The translations under genes were made by a program, and so were the position numbers. From positions 1 through 18,449 of the forward strand of contig JAJYLM010000029.1 of the NCBI GenBank assembly GCA_021787655.1: a DNA stretch of 18,449 nt, in the 5' to 3' direction. Each line of letters opens with the position of its first letter. The first letter of the stretch is position 1. The stretch is from a bacterium (GTDB lineage Bacteria > JAMCPX01). The notes below the pieces were generated by a model. That model saw nothing but the letters and a program-made list of their open reading frames with translations. It searched no databases and was not told where the DNA came from. Shown here in pieces: positions 1-7,271 of this stretch.

Positions 1-18
1 GGGTGTGCAGTGCGGTTG

Positions 19-1269
19 TCAGACTATTTTCAGGAAAAACCAATAAACGGCAACGTTCATGATCGTCAGCGGAATGCCTGCCTTTGCAAATTCAAAAAAC
101 GTGATCGAACGGCCCGACCGTTTCTCTGAAGTCTGAATGATGATGATGTTGCTTGCAGCGCCGAGGATAAGAAGGTTGCCTGCAACCGTACTGCCTGCTG
201 CGAGTGCTATGAATGCCCTGACCGGGGCTGCTGCATGGAGGAGCACGGGCAGGTAGAGCGCGACCATTGGTACGTTCGAAATGAGCTGGCTGAGCAGGAC
301 GCTGATCCCCAGCACCGAATGGATGGTGGTTATGCCGCTGCCGGTAGTACCGATGAATCTCTGGAAGAACCCCGTGAGCCAGACGCTTTTCATGAGCACG
401 AACATTGCCGCGAAGAAGACGAGGGTGGTCCAGTCGATAGACTTCATCAGTTCGAATCTCTTGCTGCTGAATATCAAAATCGGCAGGGCGCCCACGAGTG
501 CGATAAGGCTCAGATCGAAATTCCAGGACGGTTCCCATCGACCGGTGACGGTTTTGAGGAGGGCCAGAACAATAACCAGAACCAGGGAATACCGGGAAAG
601 TGCCGCAAGTTTTTTGTCCCGGACAGGCTCATCAACGTGGTGAAGCCGCCGGGGATGCAGCTCATCGCGGTAAACTGTTTTTATGACAAAATAAGCGGCG
701 AACAGGTTCAGGATCGTCGGCAGAAAAAGATACTTGAAGAATGTCAGGAACGGGTTCGGGACGTTTCCATGGAGCGCTATCAGGAAGTTCTGGGGATTTC
801 CGATAGGGCTCATGACGCTGCCTGTCGTGATGGCGAACGCGAGCGTGAGCAATAAAACCCGAGGCTGAATGCCGTGCTTTTTCGCGAGCAGGAGCATGAG
901 CGGAGTGCCGATGATGGCGATCGTGTCGTTCATGAAAAACGCCGAAGCGAATCCCATGAAGAGCAGTATTCTGACGATAAGGGCATCGACCGAGCGGACC
1001 TGTCTGAATATCATCGAGGAGATATGTTCGACCTCGCCGCTCTCCTCAAGCGCGCGCCCGATGACGAACATACCGAACAGGAAGAGGAGGACATGCGCGT
1101 CGATTGCCCGGTATGCGGATTGAACGGAAATGCTCTTTGTCAGGAGGACGGCAAGAGCGCCCAGCAGCATGATCTGCCAGATTTCGAGGCGGATGGTGCC
1201 GATCTGACGGACAGCGATGAAGATGAAAACAACGGTCAAAACAACGACGGGGATGATCGGGTGAGCCAT
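19..1269 (-). CDS. SLC13/ArsB/NhaD-type anion transporter
   Basis: A 416-residue polytopic inner-membrane protein with about ten hydrophobic segments. It shows the inverted-repeat logic of the ion-transporter superfamily. The first half carries MNDT (113-116) and SPIGNPQN (154-161). The second half carries SNVP (331-334) and GAASN (370-374). These are the helical hairpins that hold substrate in SLC13, ArsB and YbiR-like permeases. The substrate cannot be read from sequence; anions such as dicarboxylate, sulfate or arsenite are all possible for the family. The start ATG lies seven bases after the thiD stop with no clear Shine-Dalgarno of its own, so translation is probably coupled. It is the last gene seen in the dusB operon; only 18 bases follow its TGA. 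No thiamine-related signature explains its place after thiD. Family call is firm, substrate unknown. Confidence 0.85.
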   Translation of the reverse strand: MAHPIIPVVVLTVVFIFIAVRQIGTIRLEIWQIMLLGALAVLLTKSISVQSAYRAIDAHVLLFLFGMFVIGRALEESGEVEHISSMIFRQVRSVDALIVRILLFMGFASAFFMNDTIAIIGTPLMLLLAKKHGIQPRVLLLTLAFAITTGSVMSPIGNPQNFLIALHGNVPNPFLTFFKYLFLPTILNLFAAYFVIKTVYRDELHPRRLHHVDEPVRDKKLAALSRYSLVLVIVLALLKTVTGRWEPSWNFDLSLIALVGALPILIFSSKRFELMKSIDWTTLVFFAAMFVLMKSVWLTGFFQRFIGTTGSGITTIHSVLGISVLLSQLISNVPMVALYLPVLLHAAAPVRAFIALAAGSTVAGNLLILGAASNIIIIQTSEKRSGRSITFFEFAKAGIPLTIMNVAVYWFFLKIV

Positions 1270-1276
1270 GGTTCGT

Positions 1277-2071
1277 TTAATCGTTCGCCTGACGGATCAC
1301 ACCGGGCGATGCGACGGATCGGTGCAGGGAAGGGGACACGGGACGGCTGTACCGCAGTGCACTGTATGCAAAGTGCTTGGCTTTTCTGACAGCGTCCAGC
1401 GTGTCATAGCCATCGATAAGGTATGCCGTGATGGCCGACGACAGGATGCATCCGGTCCCGTGCACGTCTTTGTGGAGCGGGTGTGCCTTCAGGAAGACAT
1501 GCCGTCTGCGGTCCATATAAAGATCCAGTCCCTTTTCTGAAAAATGTCCGCCCTTGATGACCACAGCTGCAGTACCCCGGCTCATGAAGTATTGCGCAGC
1601 CCGGAGCATGTCGTTCCTCGTGCGAATGGTTATTCCCGACAGGACGGATGCCTCCGGTATGTTCGGTGTTACGACGGTGCACAGGGGCAGCAGTTCATGG
1701 ATGCTGTCCTTCCGGCTGCCCCTGAGCAGCGGATCGCCGCTTGAGGACACGAGGACCGGATCGAGGACGATATTGGTCAGGCGCCGGCTGGACAGGATTT
1801 TCCCGACCAGCCGTGCAGTGCTCTTGTCGCAGAGCATGCCGATTTTTACGCCGGCGACAGGGGCATGATCGAGAAGGATATCGATCTGTCCCTTCAGGAC
1901 AGACGGCTTTATCCCGGTCATTCCATGAACCATGTCCGTGTTTTCTTCGACGAGGGCTGTCGGGACTGCAAACGCGTAGACACCGATCGCTGAAAAGACC
2001 TTGATATCCATCAGAAGCCCGGCACCGGCTGACGGGTCGAATCCCGCGATGATGAGGCCGTTCTTTCTCAT
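1277..2071 (-). CDS. thiD: Hydroxymethylpyrimidine (phosphate) kinase, ThiD-like
   Basis: A 264-residue ribokinase-fold kinase, the usual ThiD length. The family phosphorylates HMP and HMP-phosphate to HMP-PP for thiamine synthesis in the cytoplasm. Visible motifs are AGFDPSAGAGLL at the N terminus (9-20), DPVLVSSSGDPLL in the middle, VIKGGH, and the anion-hole/catalytic motif HGTGC ending at Cys208. I chose the ATG at 2071 because the reading frame upstream only gives 39 low-complexity residues antisense to nothing known, while 2071 overlaps the stop of the preceding gene as ATGA. At the position of the pyrimidine-binding Gln of classic ThiD (TALTAQNT) this protein has Glu43 (TALVEENT). It therefore belongs to a divergent ThiD group, and another small-molecule substrate is possible. 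No other thiamine gene is in the window. Confidence 0.88.
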   Translation of the reverse strand: MRKNGLIIAGFDPSAGAGLLMDIKVFSAIGVYAFAVPTALVEENTDMVHGMTGIKPSVLKGQIDILLDHAPVAGVKIGMLCDKSTARLVGKILSSRRLTNIVLDPVLVSSSGDPLLRGSRKDSIHELLPLCTVVTPNIPEASVLSGITIRTRNDMLRAAQYFMSRGTAAVVIKGGHFSEKGLDLYMDRRRHVFLKAHPLHKDVHGTGCILSSAITAYLIDGYDTLDAVRKAKHFAYSALRYSRPVSPSLHRSVASPGVIRQAND

Positions 2072-2754
2072 TGCCGTCTGATGCCCAGTTTCGTCATTTT
2101 TGTTTTGAGGGTGTTCCTGTTGATGCCCAGCAGCAGCGATGCCCTTATCTGGTTGTTGTCCGAAAGCTGCAGGGCCGTTTCTATACATGATTTTTCTATG
2201 ATGGGCATGATCAGCGAGTACAGGTTCACGATTTTTTTATGGGAGCCCCTCGAGAACAGGATGGACAGTTTTTTCTTGATAAGCACATCGAGGCCGAGGT
2301 TGTCTATATCTGCGTCCGAGATCTGCTGGACCGGTTTTCTTGCGGCCCCGGGCCTGGCTTCTTCCTGCAGGTTCAGGTCCCTCTGGAGTTTCAGCACGTA
2401 CAGCGACCGCTTGAGGGAGGATTCGACAAGTACAGGGTTCAGCGGTTTCTGGAGAACATCGAAGATACCGTTGTTGATCAGCCTGGTGGAGAGGATCCCT
2501 TTGTTTCTTGGAATAATGCCGGTAATGACCGTGTCATTCTTTATCTTCGAGATCCTGTCGATCGATTCTTCCATGTCGATGGTGAGTCCTGTCATATCGA
2601 TAAAGATCAAACGGTACGTTTTTTTATGGATCAGATCGAAAGCAAGTTTCATTGTTTTTACGACACGGGAATGCAGCCCGTTTTTCCGTATCGCTTTCAG
2701 CAGGATCGCCGGCGGTTCATTCCTGGAAAATATGAGGGCCTTGGTCCGATACAC
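2068..2754 (-). CDS. Degenerate receiver domain fused to Fis-type helix-turn-helix, no AAA+ domain
   Basis: A 228-residue cytoplasmic DNA-binding protein. Residues 1-125 look like a response-regulator receiver: Asp53 in LIFIDMTG sits where the phosphoacceptor should be and Lys103 in LQKPLNP where the conserved Lys should be. The acidic metal-binding pair is missing, replaced by FSRNEPP (9-15), so phosphorylation is doubtful. A linker follows. Residues 185-227 form a clear Fis/NtrC-type HTH (ETALQLSDNNQIRASLLLGI then NRNTLKTKMTKLGI). The sigma-54 AAA+ domain that normally sits between them is absent. The start is a GTG one base after the dusB TAG, with AGGA inside the dusB end as ribosome binding site. 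Its stop overlaps thiD. Likely a nucleoid-associated or local transcription regulator; targets unknown. Confidence 0.82.
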   Translation of the reverse strand: MYRTKALIFSRNEPPAILLKAIRKNGLHSRVVKTMKLAFDLIHKKTYRLIFIDMTGLTIDMEESIDRISKIKNDTVITGIIPRNKGILSTRLINNGIFDVLQKPLNPVLVESSLKRSLYVLKLQRDLNLQEEARPGAARKPVQQISDADIDNLGLDVLIKKKLSILFSRGSHKKIVNLYSLIMPIIEKSCIETALQLSDNNQIRASLLLGINRNTLKTKMTKLGIRRQ

Positions 2755-2755
2755 G

Positions 2756-3754
2756 CTATTTTCCTAAATGATCGAAGTAAGCGTTGATCAGCTCGACGAG
2801 CGGCTCGAGGCCTTCGGTGGTCACGGCCTTTGCCCTGAAATCAGCACTGTAGCGTGCACCGGTCAGGGGCGATACCGGCCCTCCCCGGGAATAATGGACC
2901 AGGTGTTTGCGGAATAGTTTGACACCCTTCGGCTCTCCGTAAAACTCATGCATCATGCGTACGTGCTTTATCATAACATCCCTGACGTCCTGGAGGGATG
3001 GTACACGGTATTCCCCTTTTTGCTGGGAGTCAACGATCATCTGAAAGATCCAGGGATTCCCGATCGCTCCTCTGCCAATCATAACACCGGCACATCCCGA
3101 TGCTTCCAGCATGGTACGGGCGTCGTCCGGGGTCAGGATATCGCCGTTGCCGATGATGGGAATCTTCGATAGTTTTACGGCATCGGCAAGACTTTGCAGG
3201 TCGATCCCCTTTTTGAACCACTGCTGTCTGGTTCTCAGGTGTATTGCGAGCGCATCGACGCCCTGTTCGTTTGCAATGTCGACGATCTGCAGGATGTTTT
3301 TCGAGGTTTCATCCCATCCCAGCCTTGTTTTGACGGTGAACGGAACCGGTATCGCAGCCCGCATTTCTCTGATGATCTCCCGGATGCGTTCCGGTGTTCT
3401 GAGCAGGGCTGCACCGGAGCCGTTTGCCACCACGTTGCGGGCAGGACAGCCAAGGTTCAGATCGATGATGTCGGCCCCGCTGCCGATTGCGATCTGTGAT
3501 GCCCGTACGAGGGCGTCTGTATTATTGCCCAGCAGCTGCACGGCAAACGGCTTTTCCTGTGTGGTATGGGCCATCAGCATCATGGTCTTCTGGTTGTTGT
3601 GGACGAGCGCTTCTGCACTGATGAGCTCTGTCGAAACAAGACCGGACCCCATCCCGCAGACGAGGCGCCTGAACGGACTGTCCGTATAACCTGCGAGGGG
3701 GGCCATGACAGCGTGATGCTTTAATAGTATGGTACCGATTTTCAGCATAGGCAT
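2756..3754 (-). CDS. dusB: tRNA-dihydrouridine synthase B
   Basis: A 332-residue FMN-dependent enzyme that reduces uridines in the tRNA D-loop. The TIM-barrel opening LKIGTILLKHHAVMAPLAGY is typical. The catalytic cysteine is Cys103 in LNLGCPARNVV, followed by GSGAALL. Later come KTRLGWDE, HLRTRQQW, IIGNGDI and the phosphate-binding GVMIGRGAIGNPW. The C-terminal helical tRNA-binding domain is present, so the protein looks complete. The frame is open further upstream to a TTG at 3826, but that stretch is not family-like. ATG 3754 is preferred over ATG 3748 because a -10 element lies five bases upstream and no Shine-Dalgarno is present, which suggests a leaderless message. It heads the operon with the Fis-domain gene, thiD and the transporter. 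Confidence 0.93.
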   Translation of the reverse strand: MPMLKIGTILLKHHAVMAPLAGYTDSPFRRLVCGMGSGLVSTELISAEALVHNNQKTMMLMAHTTQEKPFAVQLLGNNTDALVRASQIAIGSGADIIDLNLGCPARNVVANGSGAALLRTPERIREIIREMRAAIPVPFTVKTRLGWDETSKNILQIVDIANEQGVDALAIHLRTRQQWFKKGIDLQSLADAVKLSKIPIIGNGDILTPDDARTMLEASGCAGVMIGRGAIGNPWIFQMIVDSQQKGEYRVPSLQDVRDVMIKHVRMMHEFYGEPKGVKLFRKHLVHYSRGGPVSPLTGARYSADFRAKAVTTEGLEPLVELINAYFDHLGK

Positions 3755-3759
3755 GAAGA

Positions 3760-3788
3760 AGGATAGGTGAAAAAAAGCCGGTTGACAA
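3760..3788 (-). promoter_or_regulatory. Predicted sigma-70 promoter of the dusB operon
   Basis: On the minus strand TTGTCA (3788-3783) is followed after 17 bases by TATCCT (3765-3760). The expected transcription start falls on or next to the ATG at 3754, implying little or no 5' untranslated region. Predicted by eye from consensus only. Confidence 0.45.
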
Positions 3789-3819
3789 TAACTCCGTTGG
3801 CAGCCGTCAGTGTGTTTGT

Positions 3820-3849
3820 TTGACAACGATGGATTGGTTGGTCTATGTT
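3820..3849 (+). promoter_or_regulatory. Predicted sigma-70 promoter of the FadL-type gene
   Basis: A perfect -35 TTGACA (3820-3825) is followed after 18 bases by TATGTT (3844-3849). It gives a leader of about 80 bases before the start codon at 3935. It diverges from the dusB promoter about 35 bases away. An inverted repeat TTGTTTGACAA (3816-3826) overlaps the -35 box. Confidence 0.5.
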
Positions 3850-3934
3850 TAAAAAAATCAATGTACTGCGCTGCAATTCGGCAAGATTCTCTGTGGGACA
3901 GAGGTCTGCAAAACGAAGAGAAAGGATGATGACC

Positions 3935-5266
3935 ATGAGAAAAAAGGTTCTTGTTTTTACAGCCGGATTATTGTTTCTGCTGAGTGGTTTTGCGCACGCG
4001 AGTGTTTTTGACATGTTCGGTGTCGACGCAACAGGCATTGCCATGGGCAACGCACGGACAGGCTCGGCAGATGACTGGACCGCCACGTATTACAATCCTG
4101 CAGGGATCACCCAGACCAAGGAATCCGAGGGAGTGAACTTTCTTGTTGCGGTTAATCATCTCTCGGTAAAACCTTTTGGTAACGGCCTTCAAAATAATGA
4201 CAATAAGGATATTGAAGGTATTTCCGTAGGGATGACGCATACGTTTATAGCGGATTTTATCCATGTTGGTATATCGTTCTATACACCGTTAGGAGATACG
4301 CAGCAGCAGATCACCCATTACGCAGATCCGAGCGAAGCCTTTCTTACCAATAAGCTGTACTTCGAATTCCTCGAGAATACCACGGAGCAGCAGGTCATTC
4401 TTCCGACTCTTGCGTTCAGGGTCCTGCCCTTTTTGTCCATCGGGGGAGGGATTTCACTGTTCATAAAATCGATGACGTATTCGCACGAATACTTTCCCAC
4501 CGTCAATAACCAGTCGATATGGTATATGAATCTGAGCAATACCCAGCAGTATACCTATGTGGCCAACGTCGGCATACTGTTCCACCCCTCCAATCGTTTT
4601 AAGGTTGGTTTTTCTTATATGAGTGCGGATGATTTTCCGATCGTCGGCGCGGCCTTCGTTCACCTGAATGGTGTGCAGGGATTGCCTATAGCGGGCAACT
4701 TTACGCAAACCATCAACACGATCTTATTCTATTCACCGGCACATGCCTCGCTCGGGGTTATGTACAAGCCGCTGGAAAACCTCGAGTTGAACGGGGACAT
4801 AACCTGGGTCGGGTATTCGAGCTATATAGACAATCATGATGTCAGGCCGCAGAATGAATCTTATACCGACCCTTCGACCGGCGTTACGTACACCGGGCAG
4901 GGATTCAATGACATCTATGTCCCGAAGCTGGGGGTTGCATACAAACCCGTGGAAACGGTCTGCCTGATGGGCGGCTATGAGTATATCCCGACCCCCGTTC
5001 CGCCGCAGATGAGGATGACGAACTACGTCGACAATGTCAAGAACGTACTTTCCACCGGCGTGAGCTACATCATGCCGTACGAAGAGGGACATATTCATTT
5101 TACCGTCGATTTTCAGGGGATTATCCTGGGCGACCGGAAGACCTATAAAGCAATAGCAGTCGACGCAGATCCGAATACCGCCGGTATTCAGAACCCCGGG
5201 TATCCCGGATATGAGAGCAAGGGATACATTTACGATGCCGGCTTTGCAATAAGCTATGAGCGTTAA
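3935..5266 (+). CDS. FadL/OmpP1-type outer-membrane transport protein
   Basis: A 443-residue outer-membrane beta-barrel of the FadL/TodX family, which moves long-chain fatty acids and other hydrophobic compounds into the periplasm. Residues 1-22 are a signal peptide (positive MRKK, hydrophobic core, AHA cleavage before Ser23). The mature N terminus resembles the FadL plug: FDMFGVDATGIAMGNARTGS followed by DWTATYYNPAGI, where the YYNPAG motif is diagnostic. The rest alternates short amphipathic strands with loops rich in Tyr, Asn and Gly. The frame opens at 3845, but ATG 3935 is chosen: AAAGGA lies eight bases upstream and the signal peptide begins there. The 3' end overlaps the next gene by 11 bases. 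Its position upstream of thiolase and FadN supports fatty-acid uptake; hydrocarbon uptake is an alternative. Confidence 0.88.
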   Translation: MRKKVLVFTAGLLFLLSGFAHASVFDMFGVDATGIAMGNARTGSADDWTATYYNPAGITQTKESEGVNFLVAVNHLSVKPFGNGLQNNDNKDIEGISVGMTHTFIADFIHVGISFYTPLGDTQQQITHYADPSEAFLTNKLYFEFLENTTEQQVILPTLAFRVLPFLSIGGGISLFIKSMTYSHEYFPTVNNQSIWYMNLSNTQQYTYVANVGILFHPSNRFKVGFSYMSADDFPIVGAAFVHLNGVQGLPIAGNFTQTINTILFYSPAHASLGVMYKPLENLELNGDITWVGYSSYIDNHDVRPQNESYTDPSTGVTYTGQGFNDIYVPKLGVAYKPVETVCLMGGYEYIPTPVPPQMRMTNYVDNVKNVLSTGVSYIMPYEEGHIHFTVDFQGIILGDRKTYKAIAVDADPNTAGIQNPGYPGYESKGYIYDAGFAISYER

Positions 5267-5945
5267 CCGGAGAGCGGAGCAGGGGTTACGATCGGAAGTC
5301 ATCCACAGTTACCTGAAACACGAAAAGATCATCATAGCCCTGTTTCTCGTAACCTTTCTGTCATTCGGGTTTTATTCTGTTGACTGGCACAACCACCTGC
5401 TGTGGAAAGAAGGAATACAGTTTTACAGCCTGACCACTGTCATCGATCGATCCGTCCCGTTTACGCCGGAATGGGTCTGGGTCTATCTGCTGTACTATCC
5501 GTTTTGTTTTATGCCGCTCTTTCTGCTGAACAATATCGACACCTTCAGGCGTGTTGCCGGCGCATACCTGCTCGAATTTGTCCTGGCGTTTATCGTATTC
5601 CTTTCATTCCCGGTAAAAATGATACGGCCCGCGGTTGTCCCCGGGACCCTGAGCACGAAAGCGGTCGGAATCATCTACAGGATCGACCCGGGATTCAACG
5701 TCTTCCCGAGCCTGCACGTTGCAAACTCACTGCTCGTTGCCCTGATATTTTACCGGTACAACAGGCGTCTCGGAATATTCTTCATCCTGATAGCCTGTCT
5801 GATCTCCGTGTCCACGCTGTTCGTCAAGCAGCACTACTTCCTTGATATCGTTGCCGGTGCGCTCGACACGGCCATCGTTTACCCTCTTGTCTTCCGGGGA
5901 CATTTCCCCGCGAAGAGCAGCGGGTCTGAACAGCCTGTTTCCTGA
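5256..5945 (+). CDS. PAP2-superfamily membrane phosphatase
   Basis: A 229-residue inner-membrane protein with about six hydrophobic segments. It carries the three motifs of the type-2 phosphatidic acid phosphatase superfamily: KMIRP (Lys121, Arg124, Pro125), PSLH with His154, and STLFVKQHYFLD with His193 and Asp197. Such enzymes remove phosphate from lipid or polyprenyl phosphates, or transfer head groups, usually at the outer face of the inner membrane. The third motif has Ser-Thr where the classic Arg is expected, as seen in the PAP2_3/inositol-phosphoryl transfer branch. The start ATG sits inside the end of the FadL-type gene with no clear ribosome binding site, so translation is probably coupled. 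Substrate cannot be set from sequence; a role in envelope lipid turnover alongside the FadL protein is inference. Confidence 0.82.
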   Translation: MSVNRRAEQGLRSEVIHSYLKHEKIIIALFLVTFLSFGFYSVDWHNHLLWKEGIQFYSLTTVIDRSVPFTPEWVWVYLLYYPFCFMPLFLLNNIDTFRRVAGAYLLEFVLAFIVFLSFPVKMIRPAVVPGTLSTKAVGIIYRIDPGFNVFPSLHVANSLLVALIFYRYNRRLGIFFILIACLISVSTLFVKQHYFLDIVAGALDTAIVYPLVFRGHFPAKSSGSEQPVS

Positions 5946-5954
5946 AAAACAATA

Positions 5955-5984
5955 TTTAAAAATATATCTTGACTTGTATACAAT
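5955..5984 (+). promoter_or_regulatory. Possible promoter of the thiolase-FadN operon
   Basis: This AT-rich stretch contains TTTAAA (5955-5960), an 18-base spacer and TACAAT (5979-5984, five of six to consensus). The predicted start near 5991 would put the operator at 5998-6017 just downstream, suited to blocking polymerase. A competing -35, TTGACT at 5969-5974, lacks a good -10. A perfect ten-base palindrome TTGTATACAA (5974-5983) overlaps the -10. Confidence 0.35.
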
Positions 5985-5997
5985 GCTGTGGTTTTCT

Positions 5998-6017
5998 ATG
6001 AATGAATAATCATTCAT
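5998..6017 (+). promoter_or_regulatory. FadR (TetR-family)-type operator
   Basis: A perfect inverted repeat with 8-base arms, ATGAATGA and TCATTCAT, around ATAA. Its core TGAATGAATAATCATTCA fits the Bacillus subtilis FadR consensus TGAATGANTANTCATTCA at every defined base (consensus recalled from the literature). In Bacillus, FadR is an acyl-CoA-responsive TetR repressor of fad genes including fadN-fadA-fadE. Here the site ends three bases before the thiolase ribosome binding site. No tetR-family gene lies in the window. Confidence 0.8.
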
Positions 6018-6030
6018 TATGGAGGTAGGT

Positions 6031-7251
6031 ATGAAGGACAGTGGAAGAGATGCCGTGATAGTGTCAGCAGTAAGGCTGCCGATTGGCAGGGCAAAAAAAG
6101 GCTCGTTTGTAAAAACAAGGCCCGATGATTTGTTTGCAACTGCAATTAAAGCCGCACTGAAGAGATTGCCTGAATTCGATCACAAAATAATAGAAGACGT
6201 TATCTGTGGTTCTGCATTCCCGGAGGCGGAAGAGGGCATGAACGTGGCGAGGGTCGCCGGCATCCTTGCAGGCCTGCCGATAGAAGTTCCGGGGACCACG
6301 ATCAACAGATTCTGCGGTTCGGCAATGACTGCACTTCATAAAGCTGCCTACGAGATCATGGGCGGAGCCGGTGACGCATATGTCGTCGGAGGCACCGAGA
6401 GCATGAGCATGATACCGATGACCAGTAACAAGCCTGCCCCGAATATCAAATTTGTTCAGGACGGGTCGACGCTGCCGAACGTCTACGTTTCCATGGGTGA
6501 AACTGCGGAGAACGTCATCGACCGGTATGAGAAGAAGTACGATCTCAGCAGAGAGGCACTCGATAAGTTTTCATATAATTCCCACAAAAAGGCCGTTGCT
6601 GCGCAGGATTCCGGAAGATTCAAGGATGAGATGGCCCAGGTGATCGTCAACAAGGCAACCGGTGACATCGAGTTGTACAACGGCGGTACTGTCCCTGAGG
6701 GATGGATGCTTGTTGATAAAGACGATTGTCCGAGGGCGGACACGACCGTTGAGGCACTGGGGAAATTAAAACCTGTGTTCCGGGCGAAGGGCAGGGTAAC
6801 GGCAGGCAATTCCTCGCCGACGAATGACGGTGCCAGCGTCATGGTACTGATGTCTTCGGCAAAGGCAAAGGAACTGGGCATCAAACCCCTTGCAAAGGTC
6901 CGCGCAACCGCTGTCAGGGCACTGGAACCCGAAGTCATGGGGCTCGGTCCTATCTACGCAACGCGGCGCATTCTCGAGAGGGCGAAGATGACGGTCAAGG
7001 ACATCCAGCTTTTTGAGATCAACGAGGCGTTTGCATCGCAGTCGATTGCCAGTATCGAAGAACTCGGCATCAACCCGGATATCGTCAACGTCAACGGCGG
7101 TGCCATCGCTTTGGGGCACCCGCTCGGTATTTCCGGTGTCAGGATTCTGACGACCTTGCTGTACGAAATGATAAAACGGAACCTGAATGTGGGTCTTGGC
7201 ACGATGTGTATCGGCGGCGGTCAGGGTATAGCCACCATTATTGAACGGTAA
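6031..7251 (+). CDS. fadA: Acetyl-CoA acyltransferase (beta-oxidation thiolase)
   Basis: A 406-residue thiolase that cleaves 3-ketoacyl-CoA with CoA to acetyl-CoA and a shortened acyl-CoA, the last step of beta-oxidation. All catalytic residues are visible: nucleophile Cys95 (NRFCGSAM), the NEAFA segment, His363 (GHPLGISG) and Cys393 (CIGGGQG). Length is normal and it lacks a targeting sequence, so it is cytoplasmic. The frame is open from an ATG at 6019, but GGAGGT at 6021-6026 places the start at 6031. It is followed after 20 bases by the FadN-like gene, with a strong AGGAGG between them. A degradative role is favoured over biosynthetic acetoacetyl-CoA thiolase because of this partner and the FadR-type operator. 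Confidence 0.93.
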   Translation: MKDSGRDAVIVSAVRLPIGRAKKGSFVKTRPDDLFATAIKAALKRLPEFDHKIIEDVICGSAFPEAEEGMNVARVAGILAGLPIEVPGTTINRFCGSAMTALHKAAYEIMGGAGDAYVVGGTESMSMIPMTSNKPAPNIKFVQDGSTLPNVYVSMGETAENVIDRYEKKYDLSREALDKFSYNSHKKAVAAQDSGRFKDEMAQVIVNKATGDIELYNGGTVPEGWMLVDKDDCPRADTTVEALGKLKPVFRAKGRVTAGNSSPTNDGASVMVLMSSAKAKELGIKPLAKVRATAVRALEPEVMGLGPIYATRRILERAKMTVKDIQLFEINEAFASQSIASIEELGINPDIVNVNGGAIALGHPLGISGVRILTTLLYEMIKRNLNVGLGTMCIGGGQGIATIIER

Positions 7252-7271
7252 ATTCACAGGAGGAATTATTT

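Noticed and set aside
235..855. Long plus-strand open frame opposite the transporter gene
   Set aside because: It is highly charged, antisense to a clear membrane protein and shows no domain. Other long antisense frames (2081-2767, 4733-5302, 9027-9764, 13760-14311) were dropped for the same reason.
2072..2188. N-terminal extension of ThiD by 39 codons
   Set aside because: It lies entirely inside the Fis-domain coding end, is not family-like, and ATG 2071 overlaps the upstream stop as ATGA.
3845..3934. N-terminal extension of the FadL-type protein by 30 codons
   Set aside because: It would bury the signal peptide and covers the predicted promoter; the ribosome binding site points to 3935.
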